A DNA stretch of 55,664 nucleotides, taken from contig JAFEFZ010000077.1 of NCBI GenBank assembly GCA_018240325.1, forward strand, positions 1 to 55,664, read 5' to 3'. Below, one piece after another: positions 8,818 through 17,297 of the stretch; within the stretch, counting starts at the first letter, position 1; each line of letters starts with the position of its first letter. This DNA is from Pseudomonadota bacterium (GTDB taxonomy: Bacteria > Pseudomonadota > Gammaproteobacteria > Burkholderiales > Burkholderiaceae_C). Under the pieces are notes generated by a model, which saw only the letters and a program-made list of their open reading frames with translations, had not been told where the DNA came from and ran no database searches. Both the position numbers and the translations under genes were made by a program.

Positions 8818-10227
8818 ATGGCTGAGCAGGCCGTGCGCGCCGCTGCGCTGCCGCCCGTGTGGGACGTGCAGCCGCTGCTGCTGGCCACGGCCGACCTGCT
8901 GCAGGCGCGCTTCGGCGCGCTCGCGGTGCGCGGCGAGGTCTCGGGCTTCAGCCGGGCGGCCAGCGGGCACTGCTACTTCGCGCTGAAGGACCTGGCCGGC
9001 GGCGCGGCGCTGCTGCGCTGCGCGATGTTCCGCCGCAGCGCGCAACTGCTGGGATTCGAGCTGCGCGACGGCCAGCAGGTCGAGCTGCGCGGCCGCCTGG
9101 CGGTGTACGAGGCGCGCGGCGAGCTGCAGATGATCGTCGAGGCGGCGCAGCGGCTCGGTGCCGGCGCGCTGTACGAGGAATTCCTGCGTCTGCGCGCGCG
9201 GCTGCAGGCGCAAGGGCTGTTCGAGCCGCAGCGCAAGCGGCCGATCGCGGCCTGGCCGCGCTCGCTGGGCATCGTGACCTCGCCCAACGCCGCGGCCCTG
9301 CGCGACGTGCTGGCGGCGCTGGCGCGGCGCGCGCCGCAGGTGCGGGTGGTGATCTACCCGAGCCCGGTGCAGGGCAGCGAGGCCGCGCCGGCGCTGGCCG
9401 CCGCGCTGGCGCTGGCCGGCGCGCGCCGCGAAACCGACACCTTGCTGCTGGTGCGCGGCGGCGGCTCGCTCGAAGACCTGTGGGCCTTCAACGACGAGCG
9501 CGTGGTGCGTGCCGTCGCGGCTTCGCCGATCCCGGTGGTCTGCGGTGTCGGCCACGAGACCGACGTGACCCTGGCCGATCTGGCGGCCGACCTGCGCGCC
9601 GCCACGCCCACCGCTGCGGCCGAGCTGGCCGCGCCGTCGCGTGCCGAGGCGCTGCAGCGGCTCGACGCGCTCGAGCGCGCGCTCGCCCAGCGGCTGCGGC
9701 GCACGGCCGAGAACCAGGCGCAGCGCGTCGATGCGCTCGAGCGCGCGCTGGCGCAATCGCTGCGGCGCACGGCGCAGGGCCAGGCGCTGCGCGTCGAGGC
9801 GCTGGCCGCGCGGCTCGGCGCGCCGGCGCGCGCGCTGCTGCTGCAGCGGCAGGCCCTGACCGCCGCCGCGCAGCGCATGCAGCGGGCGCTGCAGCAGGCA
9901 CTGGCCGGCGCCGCACGCGAGCCGGCGATCCTCGCGCCGCGCCTGCAGCGCGCGCTGCAACAGGCGCTGCGGCTGCGGGCCCAACAGCAGCAGGCGCTGG
10001 CCGGCCGGCTCGAAGCGCTCGATCCGCAGCGGGTGCTGGCGCGCGGCTTCGCGTGGATCGCCGATGCGCGCGGCGCGCCGGTGCAGCGCGCGGCCGCGGT
10101 GCAGGTGGGTGCGCGGCTCGAGGCGCGCTGGGCCGACGGGCGCGCGGCGGTCGAGGTGCTCGCGGTGACCGCCATGGCGCCGGGCGCGTCAGGCCCGCAT
10201 GAGTCGTCGGACCCGCCCGGCCCCTGA
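8818..10227 (+). CDS. xseA: Exodeoxyribonuclease VII large subunit
   Basis: XseA is the catalytic large subunit of exonuclease VII, which degrades single-stranded DNA into acid-soluble oligonucleotides together with XseB. The N-terminal OB-fold (VRGEVSGFSRAASGHCYFAL) is followed by the catalytic region with LGIVTSPNAAALRDVL, LLLVRGGGSLEDLWAFND and PVVCGVGHETDVTLADLAAD. After this comes a long alanine/arginine/glutamine-rich coiled coil with internally repeated RLDALERALAQ segments. The 469 residues fit the family. The ATG start is at 8818. No xseB is seen nearby. Confidence 0.97.
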   Translation: MAEQAVRAAALPPVWDVQPLLLATADLLQARFGALAVRGEVSGFSRAASGHCYFALKDLAGGAALLRCAMFRRSAQLLGFELRDGQQVELRGRLAVYEARGELQMIVEAAQRLGAGALYEEFLRLRARLQAQGLFEPQRKRPIAAWPRSLGIVTSPNAAALRDVLAALARRAPQVRVVIYPSPVQGSEAAPALAAALALAGARRETDTLLLVRGGGSLEDLWAFNDERVVRAVAASPIPVVCGVGHETDVTLADLAADLRAATPTAAAELAAPSRAEALQRLDALERALAQRLRRTAENQAQRVDALERALAQSLRRTAQGQALRVEALAARLGAPARALLLQRQALTAAAQRMQRALQQALAGAAREPAILAPRLQRALQQALRLRAQQQQALAGRLEALDPQRVLARGFAWIADARGAPVQRAAAVQVGARLEARWADGRAAVEVLAVTAMAPGASGPHESSDPPGP

Positions 10228-10277
10228 TGCCGGCAGGTCATGCGGCGTGCAGTGCCCGTGCGCCCGGGGTGCGTGCC

Positions 10278-10283
10278 TACAAT
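10278..10283 (+). promoter_or_regulatory. Probable sigma70 -10 element of sodB
   Basis: TACAAT at 10278-10283, preceded by TGC, matches a -10 hexamer and lies about 79 bases before the sodB start. No good -35 hexamer was seen. Confidence 0.4.
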
Positions 10284-10361
10284 CCGCCGCCTCGCGCCGC
10301 CGTGCGCGGCGCCCGCACCGGTCCGCGTGAGCGGATCGCCGATTCCGACGAGAGGAGCCCC

Positions 10362-10946
10362 ATGGAACACACCCTGCCCGCCCTGCCGTACCCGATCGAC
10401 GCGCTCGCGCCGCACTACAGCAAGGAAACCCTCGAGTACCACCACGGCAAGCACCACAACGCGTACGTGGTGAACCTGAACAACCTGCAAAAGGGCACCG
10501 AGTTCGAGTCGATGCCGCTCGAGGACATCGTCAAGAAGTCCAGCGGCGGCATCTACAACAACGCCGCGCAGATCTGGAACCACAGCTTCTTCTGGAACTG
10601 CATGAAGCCCGGCGGCGGCGGCGAGCCCGGCGGCACGCTGGCGGCGGCGATCAACGCCAAGTGGGGCAGCCATGCGGCCTTCCGCGACGCCTTCGTCAAG
10701 AGCGCGGTCGGCAACTTCGGCTCGGGCTGGACCTGGCTGATCAAGAAGGCCGACGGCAGCGTCGACATCGTCAACAAGGGCGCCGCCGGCACGCCGCTGA
10801 AGGACGGCGACGGCACCGCGCTGCTGACGGTGGACGTGTGGGAGCACGCCTACTACATCGACTACCGCAACCTGCGCCAGAAGTTCGTCGAGACCTTCCT
10901 CGACAAACTGGTCAACTGGGATTTCGCGCAGCGCAACTTCGGCTGA
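10362..10946 (+). CDS. sodB: Superoxide dismutase (Fe)
   Basis: This cytoplasmic iron superoxide dismutase converts superoxide to hydrogen peroxide and oxygen. The 194-residue length is typical. Metal ligands are visible as His27 (YHHGKHHNAYV), the His in NHSFFWNCM near residue 75, and Asp and His in DVWEHAYYIDYRN near 160. Ala and Gly residues in the outer sphere (SAVGNFGSGWTWL, ADG) favour the iron enzyme. The ATG at 10362 follows GAGGAG. A -10-like TACAAT lies upstream. It fits the redox-stress character of the region. Confidence 0.97.
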   Translation: MEHTLPALPYPIDALAPHYSKETLEYHHGKHHNAYVVNLNNLQKGTEFESMPLEDIVKKSSGGIYNNAAQIWNHSFFWNCMKPGGGGEPGGTLAAAINAKWGSHAAFRDAFVKSAVGNFGSGWTWLIKKADGSVDIVNKGAAGTPLKDGDGTALLTVDVWEHAYYIDYRNLRQKFVETFLDKLVNWDFAQRNFG

Positions 10947-10970
10947 AGGCGGCGGCCGCCGCGACGGCAT

Positions 10971-11444
10971 TCAGGTGCCGAAGGGCGGCCCCTTCAGCTT
11001 GAATCCGGGCTTGATGCCGCGCTTGGCGAACCAGCCCTGGTTCATCTCGAGCGCGAAGCGCACCGCGCGCGACGAGCAGTGGTTCTGCTCCGACAGCGGC
11101 TGCATGTCGGCCAGGTCGGTGATGCGGCCGTCGTCGTCGATGAAGGCGATCGACAGCGGCAGCAGCGTGTTCTTCATCCAGAAGCAGCGCGGCTCGAGAT
11201 CGTTGAAGACGAACAGCATGCCCTCGTTGGCGCCCATCTCGCGCCGGAACATCATGCCGGTGCTGGTCTGCTGCGGCGTGCGCGCAACTTCGGCGCGGAT
11301 CAGGTGCATGCCCGCCTGCAGCGTGACGGTGTCCAGCCGCGGCTGGGCTTCGGTCTGCGCCCGCACGGCGGGTGCGGCGGCGAGCAGCAGGGCGGCGATC
11401 TGCAGGGCGGCGAGCAAGGGGCCGTGGCGGCGCAGCAGCGGCAT
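10971..11444 (-). CDS. DUF192 (UPF0127) family exported protein
   Basis: A 157-residue protein with an N-terminal signal peptide (hydrophobic stretch LLAALQIAALLLAAAPAVRAQ, cleavage after about residue 29) and a DUF192 domain. Family hallmarks are EVARTPQQTSTGMMFR, LFVFNDLEPRCFWMKNTLLPLSIAFID and DLADMQPLSE. The biochemical function of DUF192 is unknown; members are small periplasmic or membrane-associated proteins. It is convergent with sodB (24 bases apart) and divergent from ccoI. Confidence 0.93.
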   Translation of the reverse strand: MPLLRRHGPLLAALQIAALLLAAAPAVRAQTEAQPRLDTVTLQAGMHLIRAEVARTPQQTSTGMMFRREMGANEGMLFVFNDLEPRCFWMKNTLLPLSIAFIDDDGRITDLADMQPLSEQNHCSSRAVRFALEMNQGWFAKRGIKPGFKLKGPPFGT

Positions 11445-11518
11445 GGGTGGGCGGCGGCAGTGGCAGTGAAGGGCCGGCATTGTCGGCGATCGCCGCGCGG
11501 CGCCGGCGCGGTCCACCG

Positions 11519-13834
11519 ATGACAGCCGCGCCAGCGGCCGCAGCCGGCGCCGCCGCCGAGCCGGGCACCACCGCGCCGGCCGACCCGCGCCTGGCACTGC
11601 TCGACGACCCGCTCGAGCAGCAGCGCTTCACGCGCTGGGCGGTCGATGCGGCGGGGCAGCGCATCGCCACGTCGAACCTGCGGCTGTCGGGCATGTACTG
11701 CGCGGCCTGCGCCGACACGATCGAGCAGGCGCTGCTGAGCGTGGGCGGCGTGCGCAGCGCCAGCGTCAGCGCCGCGGGCCAGCGCGCGGCGGTGCGCTGG
11801 GATCCGGCGGCCACCCGGCCGTCGGCTCTGGTGGCGGCGGTGCGCCGCGCCGGCTACGACGCCGCGCCCGACCTGGCCGCGCCGGCGCGCGAACAGCGGC
11901 GCGCCGAAAGCCGGCAGGCGCTGTGGCGGCTGTTCGTCGCCTGGTTCTGCATGATGCAGGTGATGATGCTGGCCACGCCGTCGTACGTGGCCGGCCCGGG
12001 CGAACTCGCGCCCGACCTGGCGCGGCTGCTCAACTGGGGCAGCTGGGTGCTGAGCCTGCCGGTGCTGGCGTTCTCGGCCGGGCCCTTCTTTCGCGGCTTC
12101 GTCACGAGCCTGCGCCGGCGCCGCATCAGCATGGACGTGCCGGTGGCGATCGGCATCGCGGTGACCTTCGTCGCCAGCAGCGGCGCGACCTTCGACCCCG
12201 GCGGCTGGTTCGGCCACGAGGTGTACTTCGATTCGCTGACGATGTTCGTCAGCTTCCTGCTGGCCGCGCGCTGGTTCGAGCTGCGCGCGCACCACCGCGC
12301 CGCGGCCACGCTCGAAGGCGCGCTCGACAGCATGCCGCAGCAGGCCGAACGGCTGCTCGCCGACGGCGGCAGCGAGACGGTCAGCGTGCAGCGGCTGCAG
12401 CGCGGCGACCGCGTGCGCGTGGCGCTCGGCCAGGCCTTCCCGGCCGACGGCCGGCTGCTGGACGGGCCGACCCATGTCGACGAGGCGCTGCTCAGCGGCG
12501 AATCGACGCCGCAGCCGCGCGCCGCCGGCGACGAGGTGGTGGCCGGCAGCCTGAATGTCGGCGCACCGGTCACGGTGGCCGTCGAGCGCGCCGGAGCCGA
12601 TACGCGCTACGAGGCGATCGTCGCGCTGATGCGCGACGCCTTCAGCCAGCGGCCCAGCCTGGCGCGCGTGGCCGACCGCTGGGCCGGCCCCTTCCTGTGG
12701 ACCGTGCTGGCGCTGGCGGCAGGCGCGGCGCTGGTGTGGAGCCGGCTGGACCCGCAGCGCGCGGTCTGGGTCGCGGTGGCGGTGCTGATCGTGACCTGCC
12801 CGTGCGCGCTGTCGCTGGCGGTGCCGGCCACGCTGGTGTCGGCCGCCGGCGGGTTGGCGCGGCGCGGCGCGCTGGTGCAGCGGCTCGATGCGCTCGAGAC
12901 GATCGCCCGGCTCGACCACCTGTTCCTCGACAAGACCGGCACGCTCACCGAGCCGGCGTTGCGGCTCGTGCGCGTCGAGCTGCGGCAGCCGGGCAGCGGC
13001 CTGGCCGACGAGGCCGGCGCTCTGGCCGCTGCCGCCGCGCTCGCGCAGTGGTCGGCGCATCCGCTGTCGGCGGCGCTGCGCGCGGCCGAGGCCGCGCCTG
13101 CACCCTGGGCCTGGCAAGCGGTGCGCGAGCTGCCGGGGCAGGGCCTGGAGGCGCGCGACCCGGCGGGCATGCGCTGGCGGCTCGGATCACGCGCCTGGGC
13201 CGGCGCCGGTGCGGGGCGGGCCGACGATGCCGCGGATCCGACGCGAGCCACGCCGGCGCAGGTGTGGCTGCGCGCCGACGACGGGCGCTGCGCGGCCTTC
13301 GCCTTCGACGAAGGCCTGCGCCAGGGCGCCGCCGAGGCGGTGCGGGCGCTGCGGGCGATGGGGCTGCGTCTGACGCTGCTGTCGGGCGACAGCCGCCAGC
13401 GCGCACAGCGGCTCGCGCAGACGCTGCAGATCGGCGACGCCGTCGGCGAGGCCACCCCGCAGAGCAAGCTCGATGCCGTCGCGGCCGCGCAGGCCGCGGG
13501 CGCGCGCGTCGGCATGGTCGGCGACGGCGTCAACGACGCGCCGGTGCTGGCGCGGGCCGATGCATCGTTCGCAATGGGGCAGGGTGCGCTGGTCGCGCGC
13601 GCGCAGGCCGACGTGGTGTTGATCGCGAACCGGCCGATGGATCTGGTCCATGCCATCGGGACGGCGCGCCGCTCGATGGCGATCGTCCGTCAGAATCTCG
13701 TTTGGGCAATCGCGTATAACGCGGCCTGCGTGCCGCTGGCACTGGCCGGGTGGCTGCCGCCTTGGGGGGCAGGGCTCGGCATGGCGGCCAGTTCGCTCGG
13801 GGTGGTGTTGAACGCGACGCGGGCGGCGCGCTGA
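11519..13834 (+). CDS. ccoI: Copper-translocating P1B-type ATPase CcoI/FixI
   Basis: This 771-residue heavy-metal ATPase delivers copper for assembly of the cbb3 oxidase. An N-terminal metal-binding domain has GMYCAAC (Cys61, Cys64). The membrane CPC motif (TCPCALSLAVP) is near residue 427, the phosphorylated aspartate in DKTGTLTEP near 471, and GDGVNDAPVLARAD near 670. The first helix region is marked by MMQVMMLATPSYV. The ATG at 11519 is the first sensible start after the divergent DUF192 gene. Directly downstream come ccoS and ccoN, fixing its role as the cbb3-specific pump rather than a general exporter. Confidence 0.96.
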   Translation: MTAAPAAAAGAAAEPGTTAPADPRLALLDDPLEQQRFTRWAVDAAGQRIATSNLRLSGMYCAACADTIEQALLSVGGVRSASVSAAGQRAAVRWDPAATRPSALVAAVRRAGYDAAPDLAAPAREQRRAESRQALWRLFVAWFCMMQVMMLATPSYVAGPGELAPDLARLLNWGSWVLSLPVLAFSAGPFFRGFVTSLRRRRISMDVPVAIGIAVTFVASSGATFDPGGWFGHEVYFDSLTMFVSFLLAARWFELRAHHRAAATLEGALDSMPQQAERLLADGGSETVSVQRLQRGDRVRVALGQAFPADGRLLDGPTHVDEALLSGESTPQPRAAGDEVVAGSLNVGAPVTVAVERAGADTRYEAIVALMRDAFSQRPSLARVADRWAGPFLWTVLALAAGAALVWSRLDPQRAVWVAVAVLIVTCPCALSLAVPATLVSAAGGLARRGALVQRLDALETIARLDHLFLDKTGTLTEPALRLVRVELRQPGSGLADEAGALAAAAALAQWSAHPLSAALRAAEAAPAPWAWQAVRELPGQGLEARDPAGMRWRLGSRAWAGAGAGRADDAADPTRATPAQVWLRADDGRCAAFAFDEGLRQGAAEAVRALRAMGLRLTLLSGDSRQRAQRLAQTLQIGDAVGEATPQSKLDAVAAAQAAGARVGMVGDGVNDAPVLARADASFAMGQGALVARAQADVVLIANRPMDLVHAIGTARRSMAIVRQNLVWAIAYNAACVPLALAGWLPPWGAGLGMAASSLGVVLNATRAAR

Positions 13835-13857
13835 ATCCGCAATCGAAGTACAAGAAC

Positions 13858-14049
13858 ATGGAGATCCTCTATCTGCTGATCCCGCTGTCGGCGCTGCTGG
13901 TGCTGTTGATCCTGGTGGTCTTCGGCTGGGCGCTGCATGCGGGGCAGTTCGAGGATCTGGAGCGCGAAGGCGAGCGCATCCTGCGCGACGACGGGTCGGC
14001 GTTTGACGGCGATCAGTCGGCGCCGGCGCCCGGACTGCAAAATCCATGA
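13858..14049 (+). CDS. ccoS: cbb3 oxidase maturation protein CcoS
   Basis: This small 63-residue protein has one N-terminal membrane helix beginning [16 protein letters not shown], followed by the family phrase [14 protein letters not shown]. CcoS is required for putting copper and haem cofactors into the cbb3 core. It lies 23 bases after ccoI and 31 bases before ccoN. Confidence 0.96.
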   Translation: MEILYLLIPLSALLVLLILVVFGWALHAGQFEDLEREGERILRDDGSAFDGDQSAPAPGLQNP

Positions 14050-14080
14050 AGACGGCAAGGCCTTGATCAGGAGGCGAGTG

Positions 14081-15523
14081 ATGGCAGTGACGAAGACAAG
14101 CGCGGGCCCGGTCTACAGCGACGACGTCGTGCGCTGGTTTACGCTGGCGACGATCCTCTGGGGCGTGGTCGGCATGCTCGTCGGCGTGATCATCGCGGCG
14201 CAGCTCGCCTGGCCGCAGCTGTTCGCCGGCATCCCGTGGCTCAGCTACGGCCGGCTGCGGCCGCTGCACACCAACGCGGTGATCTTCGCGTTCGGCGGCT
14301 GCGGGCTGTTCGCGACCAGCCTGCACGTGGTGCAACGCACCTGCCAGACGACGCTGTTCATGCCCGGACTGGCCAAGCTGGTGTTCTGGGGCTGGCAGCT
14401 GGTGATCGTGCTGGCGGCGATCTCGCTGCCGCTGGGCTACACGCAAAGCCGCGAATATGCCGAACTGATCTGGCCGATCGACGTGCTGATCGCCGTGGTG
14501 TGGGTGTCGTACGGCATCGTGTTCTTCGGCACCGTCGGCCAGCGCAAGGTCAGCCACATCTACGTGGCCAACTGGTTCTTCGGCGGCTACATCCTGACGA
14601 TCGCGCTGCTGCACATCTTCAACAACATCCAGATCCCGACCAGCTGGACGCATTCGTACTCGGTCTATGCCGGCGTGCAGGACGCGATGGTGCAGTGGTG
14701 GTACGGCCACAACGCGGTGGGCTTCTTCCTCACTGCCGGCTTCCTCGGGATGATGTACTACTACATCCCCAAGCAGGCCGAGCGCCCGGTGTACAGCTAC
14801 CGCCTGTCCATCGTGCACTTCTGGGCGCTGATCTTCACCTACATGTGGGCCGGCCCGCACCACCTGCACTACACCGCGCTGCCCGACTGGGCGCAGTCGG
14901 TGGGCATGGTGTTCTCGCTGGTGCTGCTGGCGCCCAGCTGGGGCGGCATGATGAACGGCATCATGACGCTCAGCGGCGCGTGGCACAAACTGCGCGACGA
15001 CCCGATCCTGAAGTTCCTGATCGTGTCGCTGTCGTTCTACGGCATGTCGACCTTCGAAGGGCCGATGATGTCGATCAAGACGGTCAACGCGCTCTCCCAC
15101 TACACCGACTGGACGGTCGGCCACGTGCACAGCGGCGCGCTCGGCTGGGTCGGGCTGATCACGATGGGCTCGATGTACCACCTGATCCCGCGCATGTACG
15201 GCCGCACGCAGATGTACAGCGTGCGCGCGATCGAGCTGCACTTCTGGATCGCCACCGTCGGCATCGTGCTGTACATCGCGGCGATGTGGATCGCCGGCGT
15301 GATGCAGGGCCTGATGTGGCGCGCGATCAACCCCGACGGCACGCTGGTCTACACCTTCGTCGAGAGCGTCAAGGCCACCTACCCGTTCTACGTGATCCGC
15401 TGGCTCGGCGGGCTGCTGTTCCTCGGCGGCATGCTGCTGATGGCCTGGAACACGGTGATGACGATGCGCGCGGGCAAGGTGGTGGTCGTGCCGGTGCCGC
15501 CGGTGCAGCCGGCGCACGCCTGA
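14081..15523 (+). CDS. ccoN: cbb3-type cytochrome c oxidase subunit I
   Basis: CcoN is the catalytic subunit, which reduces oxygen to water at a haem b3-CuB centre and pumps protons in the inner membrane. The 480-residue protein has about twelve helices and conserved histidine sites such as [48 protein letters not shown] and [10 protein letters not shown]. It starts at ATG 14081 with AGGAGGCG upstream. High-affinity cbb3 oxidases serve microaerobic respiration. No TTGAT-N4-ATCAA box was seen before ccoN or ccoI, unlike hemN. Confidence 0.98.
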   Translation: MAVTKTSAGPVYSDDVVRWFTLATILWGVVGMLVGVIIAAQLAWPQLFAGIPWLSYGRLRPLHTNAVIFAFGGCGLFATSLHVVQRTCQTTLFMPGLAKLVFWGWQLVIVLAAISLPLGYTQSREYAELIWPIDVLIAVVWVSYGIVFFGTVGQRKVSHIYVANWFFGGYILTIALLHIFNNIQIPTSWTHSYSVYAGVQDAMVQWWYGHNAVGFFLTAGFLGMMYYYIPKQAERPVYSYRLSIVHFWALIFTYMWAGPHHLHYTALPDWAQSVGMVFSLVLLAPSWGGMMNGIMTLSGAWHKLRDDPILKFLIVSLSFYGMSTFEGPMMSIKTVNALSHYTDWTVGHVHSGALGWVGLITMGSMYHLIPRMYGRTQMYSVRAIELHFWIATVGIVLYIAAMWIAGVMQGLMWRAINPDGTLVYTFVESVKATYPFYVIRWLGGLLFLGGMLLMAWNTVMTMRAGKVVVVPVPPVQPAHA

Positions 15524-15556
15524 CCCTGCGGCCGATCAGAACGAGGAATTCCAGCC

Positions 15557-16177
15557 ATGGCGCAAAACACCGCGCGGTCCGGCCACGAGCGGATCGAGAC
15601 CAACAACTTCCTGATGATCGTGCTGATCGTGGCCACCGTCGCCGTCGGCGGGATCGTCGAGATCGTGCCGCTGTTCTTCCAGAAGCAGGCGACGCAGCCG
15701 CTCGAGGGGCTGAAGCCCTACACCGCGCTGCAACTCGCCGGGCGCGACATCTACATCCGCGAGGGCTGCTACAACTGCCACTCGCAGATGGTGCGGCCGT
15801 TCCGCTCGGAGACGCTGCGCTACGGCCCGTACTCGGTGGCCGGCGAGTTCACCTACGACCATCCGTTCCAGTGGGGCAGCAAGCGTACCGGCCCCGACCT
15901 GCACCGCGTCGGCGGCAAGTACAGCGACGAGTGGCACCGGTTGCACCTGATCAACCCGCGCAACCTGGTGCCCGAGTCGAACATGCCGGCCTACCCGTGG
16001 CTGGACAAGACCATGGTCGACCCCGCCGAGACCGCACCGCGGATGCGTGCGCTGCGCACGATCGGCGTGCCCTATACCGACGACGACATCGCCAAGGGGG
16101 GCGACGACGTCAAGGGCAAGACCGAGCTCGAGGCGGTGATCGCGTACCTGCAGGGTCTGGGCACGCTGCGCCGGTGA
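15557..16177 (+). CDS. ccoO: cbb3 oxidase monohaem cytochrome c subunit II
   Basis: CcoO is a membrane-anchored monohaem cytochrome c that passes electrons to CcoN. The 206-residue protein has one N-terminal helix (about residues 17-40), the haem motif CYNCH at 71-75 and the methionine ligand region in the C-terminal half ([11 protein letters not shown]). The start follows a GGAAT-type site. It is the second gene of the ccoNOQP operon. Confidence 0.98.
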   Translation: MAQNTARSGHERIETNNFLMIVLIVATVAVGGIVEIVPLFFQKQATQPLEGLKPYTALQLAGRDIYIREGCYNCHSQMVRPFRSETLRYGPYSVAGEFTYDHPFQWGSKRTGPDLHRVGGKYSDEWHRLHLINPRNLVPESNMPAYPWLDKTMVDPAETAPRMRALRTIGVPYTDDDIAKGGDDVKGKTELEAVIAYLQGLGTLRR

Positions 16178-16190
16178 CGGGAGGGCGACG

Positions 16191-16361
16191 ATGGACCTGA
16201 ACGACCTGCGCATCGCGGTGATGATCGTCAGCTTTGCGCTGTTCCTCGGCATCCTGGCCTGGGCCTGGAGCGCGCGGCGGCGCAAGAGCTTCGACGAAGC
16301 CGCGCGCTACCCCTTCCTCGACGAACAACGCGGCGCCGAACCCAACGGAGACAAGCGATGA
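16191..16361 (+). CDS. ccoQ: cbb3 oxidase small subunit CcoQ
   Basis: This 56-residue single-helix protein (MDLNDLRIAVMIVSFALFLG) ends in the basic/acidic tail common to CcoQ, with RRRKSFDEAARYPFLDE. CcoQ stabilises the cbb3 complex, particularly against oxygen. The ATG has GGGAGGGCGACG just upstream. Its stop overlaps the ccoP start in ATGA. Confidence 0.95.
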   Translation: MDLNDLRIAVMIVSFALFLGILAWAWSARRRKSFDEAARYPFLDEQRGAEPNGDKR

Positions 16362-17272
16362 GCGAGATGTTCAGCTACGGCTGGTCGATCTTCGTGGCGG
16401 TGGTCACGACGGTGAGCCTGGCGTGGTGCCTGTGGCTGCTGCTGGTGGCCAGCAAGCGCCGCGAGATGGCCAAGGACAACACCACCGGCCATGTGTGGGA
16501 CGTGGACCTGCGCGAACTGAACAACCCGCTGCCGCGCTGGTGGTTCTGGCTGTTCGTGATCACCGTCGTCTTCGGTGCGTTCTACCTCGTGCTGTATCCG
16601 GGCCTGGGCGCATTCCCCGGCACGCTGGGCTGGACCAGCTCCGGCCAGTACCAGACCGAGCAGCGGCGCGCGCAGGAGGCGATGGCGCCGCTGTACGCGA
16701 AGCTGGCGGCCACGCCTTTCGAACAACTCGCCAAGGATCCGCAGGCGATGGCGATCGGCGAGCGGCTGTTCGGCAACAACTGCGCCGGCTGCCACGGCGC
16801 CAACGCCCGCGGCAGCACCGGCTTCCCGAACCTGACCGACGGCGATTGGCTGTACGGCGGCGCGCCGCAGACGATCATCGAAACCATCACCAAAGGCCGC
16901 ACCGGCACGATGCCGCCGATGGGCGAGGCCGTGGGCACGAGCGACGACGTGCGCAACGTCGCGCAGTACGTGCTCAGCCTGTCGGGCGCACCGCACGACA
17001 GCGCGAGGGCACAGCTGGGCAAGCCGAAGTTCGTCGTCTGTGCGGCCTGCCACGGCCCCGACGGCAAGGGCAACCCTGCGCTCGGCGCGCCCAACCTGAC
17101 CGACAACGTCTGGCTGCACGGCTTCGGCGAGGCCGCGATCGTGCGCATGGTCATGCAGGGCAAGACCAGCATCATGCCGCCCTTCGAAGGCCGGCTGAAT
17201 CCCGAGCAGATCCACGTGCTGGCCGCCTACGTCTGGAGCCTGTCGCAAAAGACCGTGGCAGCGGCCAACTGA
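16358..17272 (+). CDS. ccoP: cbb3 oxidase dihaem cytochrome c subunit III
   Basis: CcoP is the dihaem cytochrome c that takes electrons from soluble donors. The 304-residue protein has two N-terminal membrane segments (residues 8-30 and 61-80), as in the longer CcoP form. Two haem-binding motifs, CAGCH (142-146) and CAACH (228-232), follow, with methionine ligands in TMPPMGE and SIMPPFEGRL. It is translationally coupled to ccoQ and is followed 25 bases later by ccoG. Confidence 0.98.
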   Translation: MSEMFSYGWSIFVAVVTTVSLAWCLWLLLVASKRREMAKDNTTGHVWDVDLRELNNPLPRWWFWLFVITVVFGAFYLVLYPGLGAFPGTLGWTSSGQYQTEQRRAQEAMAPLYAKLAATPFEQLAKDPQAMAIGERLFGNNCAGCHGANARGSTGFPNLTDGDWLYGGAPQTIIETITKGRTGTMPPMGEAVGTSDDVRNVAQYVLSLSGAPHDSARAQLGKPKFVVCAACHGPDGKGNPALGAPNLTDNVWLHGFGEAAIVRMVMQGKTSIMPPFEGRLNPEQIHVLAAYVWSLSQKTVAAAN

Positions 17273-17297
17273 GGGTGCGCCGGCTAGACTGAAGGGC

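Noticed and set aside
14060-14080. FNR box just before ccoN (TTGATCAGG)
   Set aside because: Only the left half-site is present; the right half reads AGGCG and is the ribosome-binding site.
13187-15517. A 776-residue antisense frame over ccoI-ccoN
   Set aside because: Composition is dominated by Arg, His, Asp and Ala as expected from mirrored codons; ccoN motifs are certain on the plus strand.
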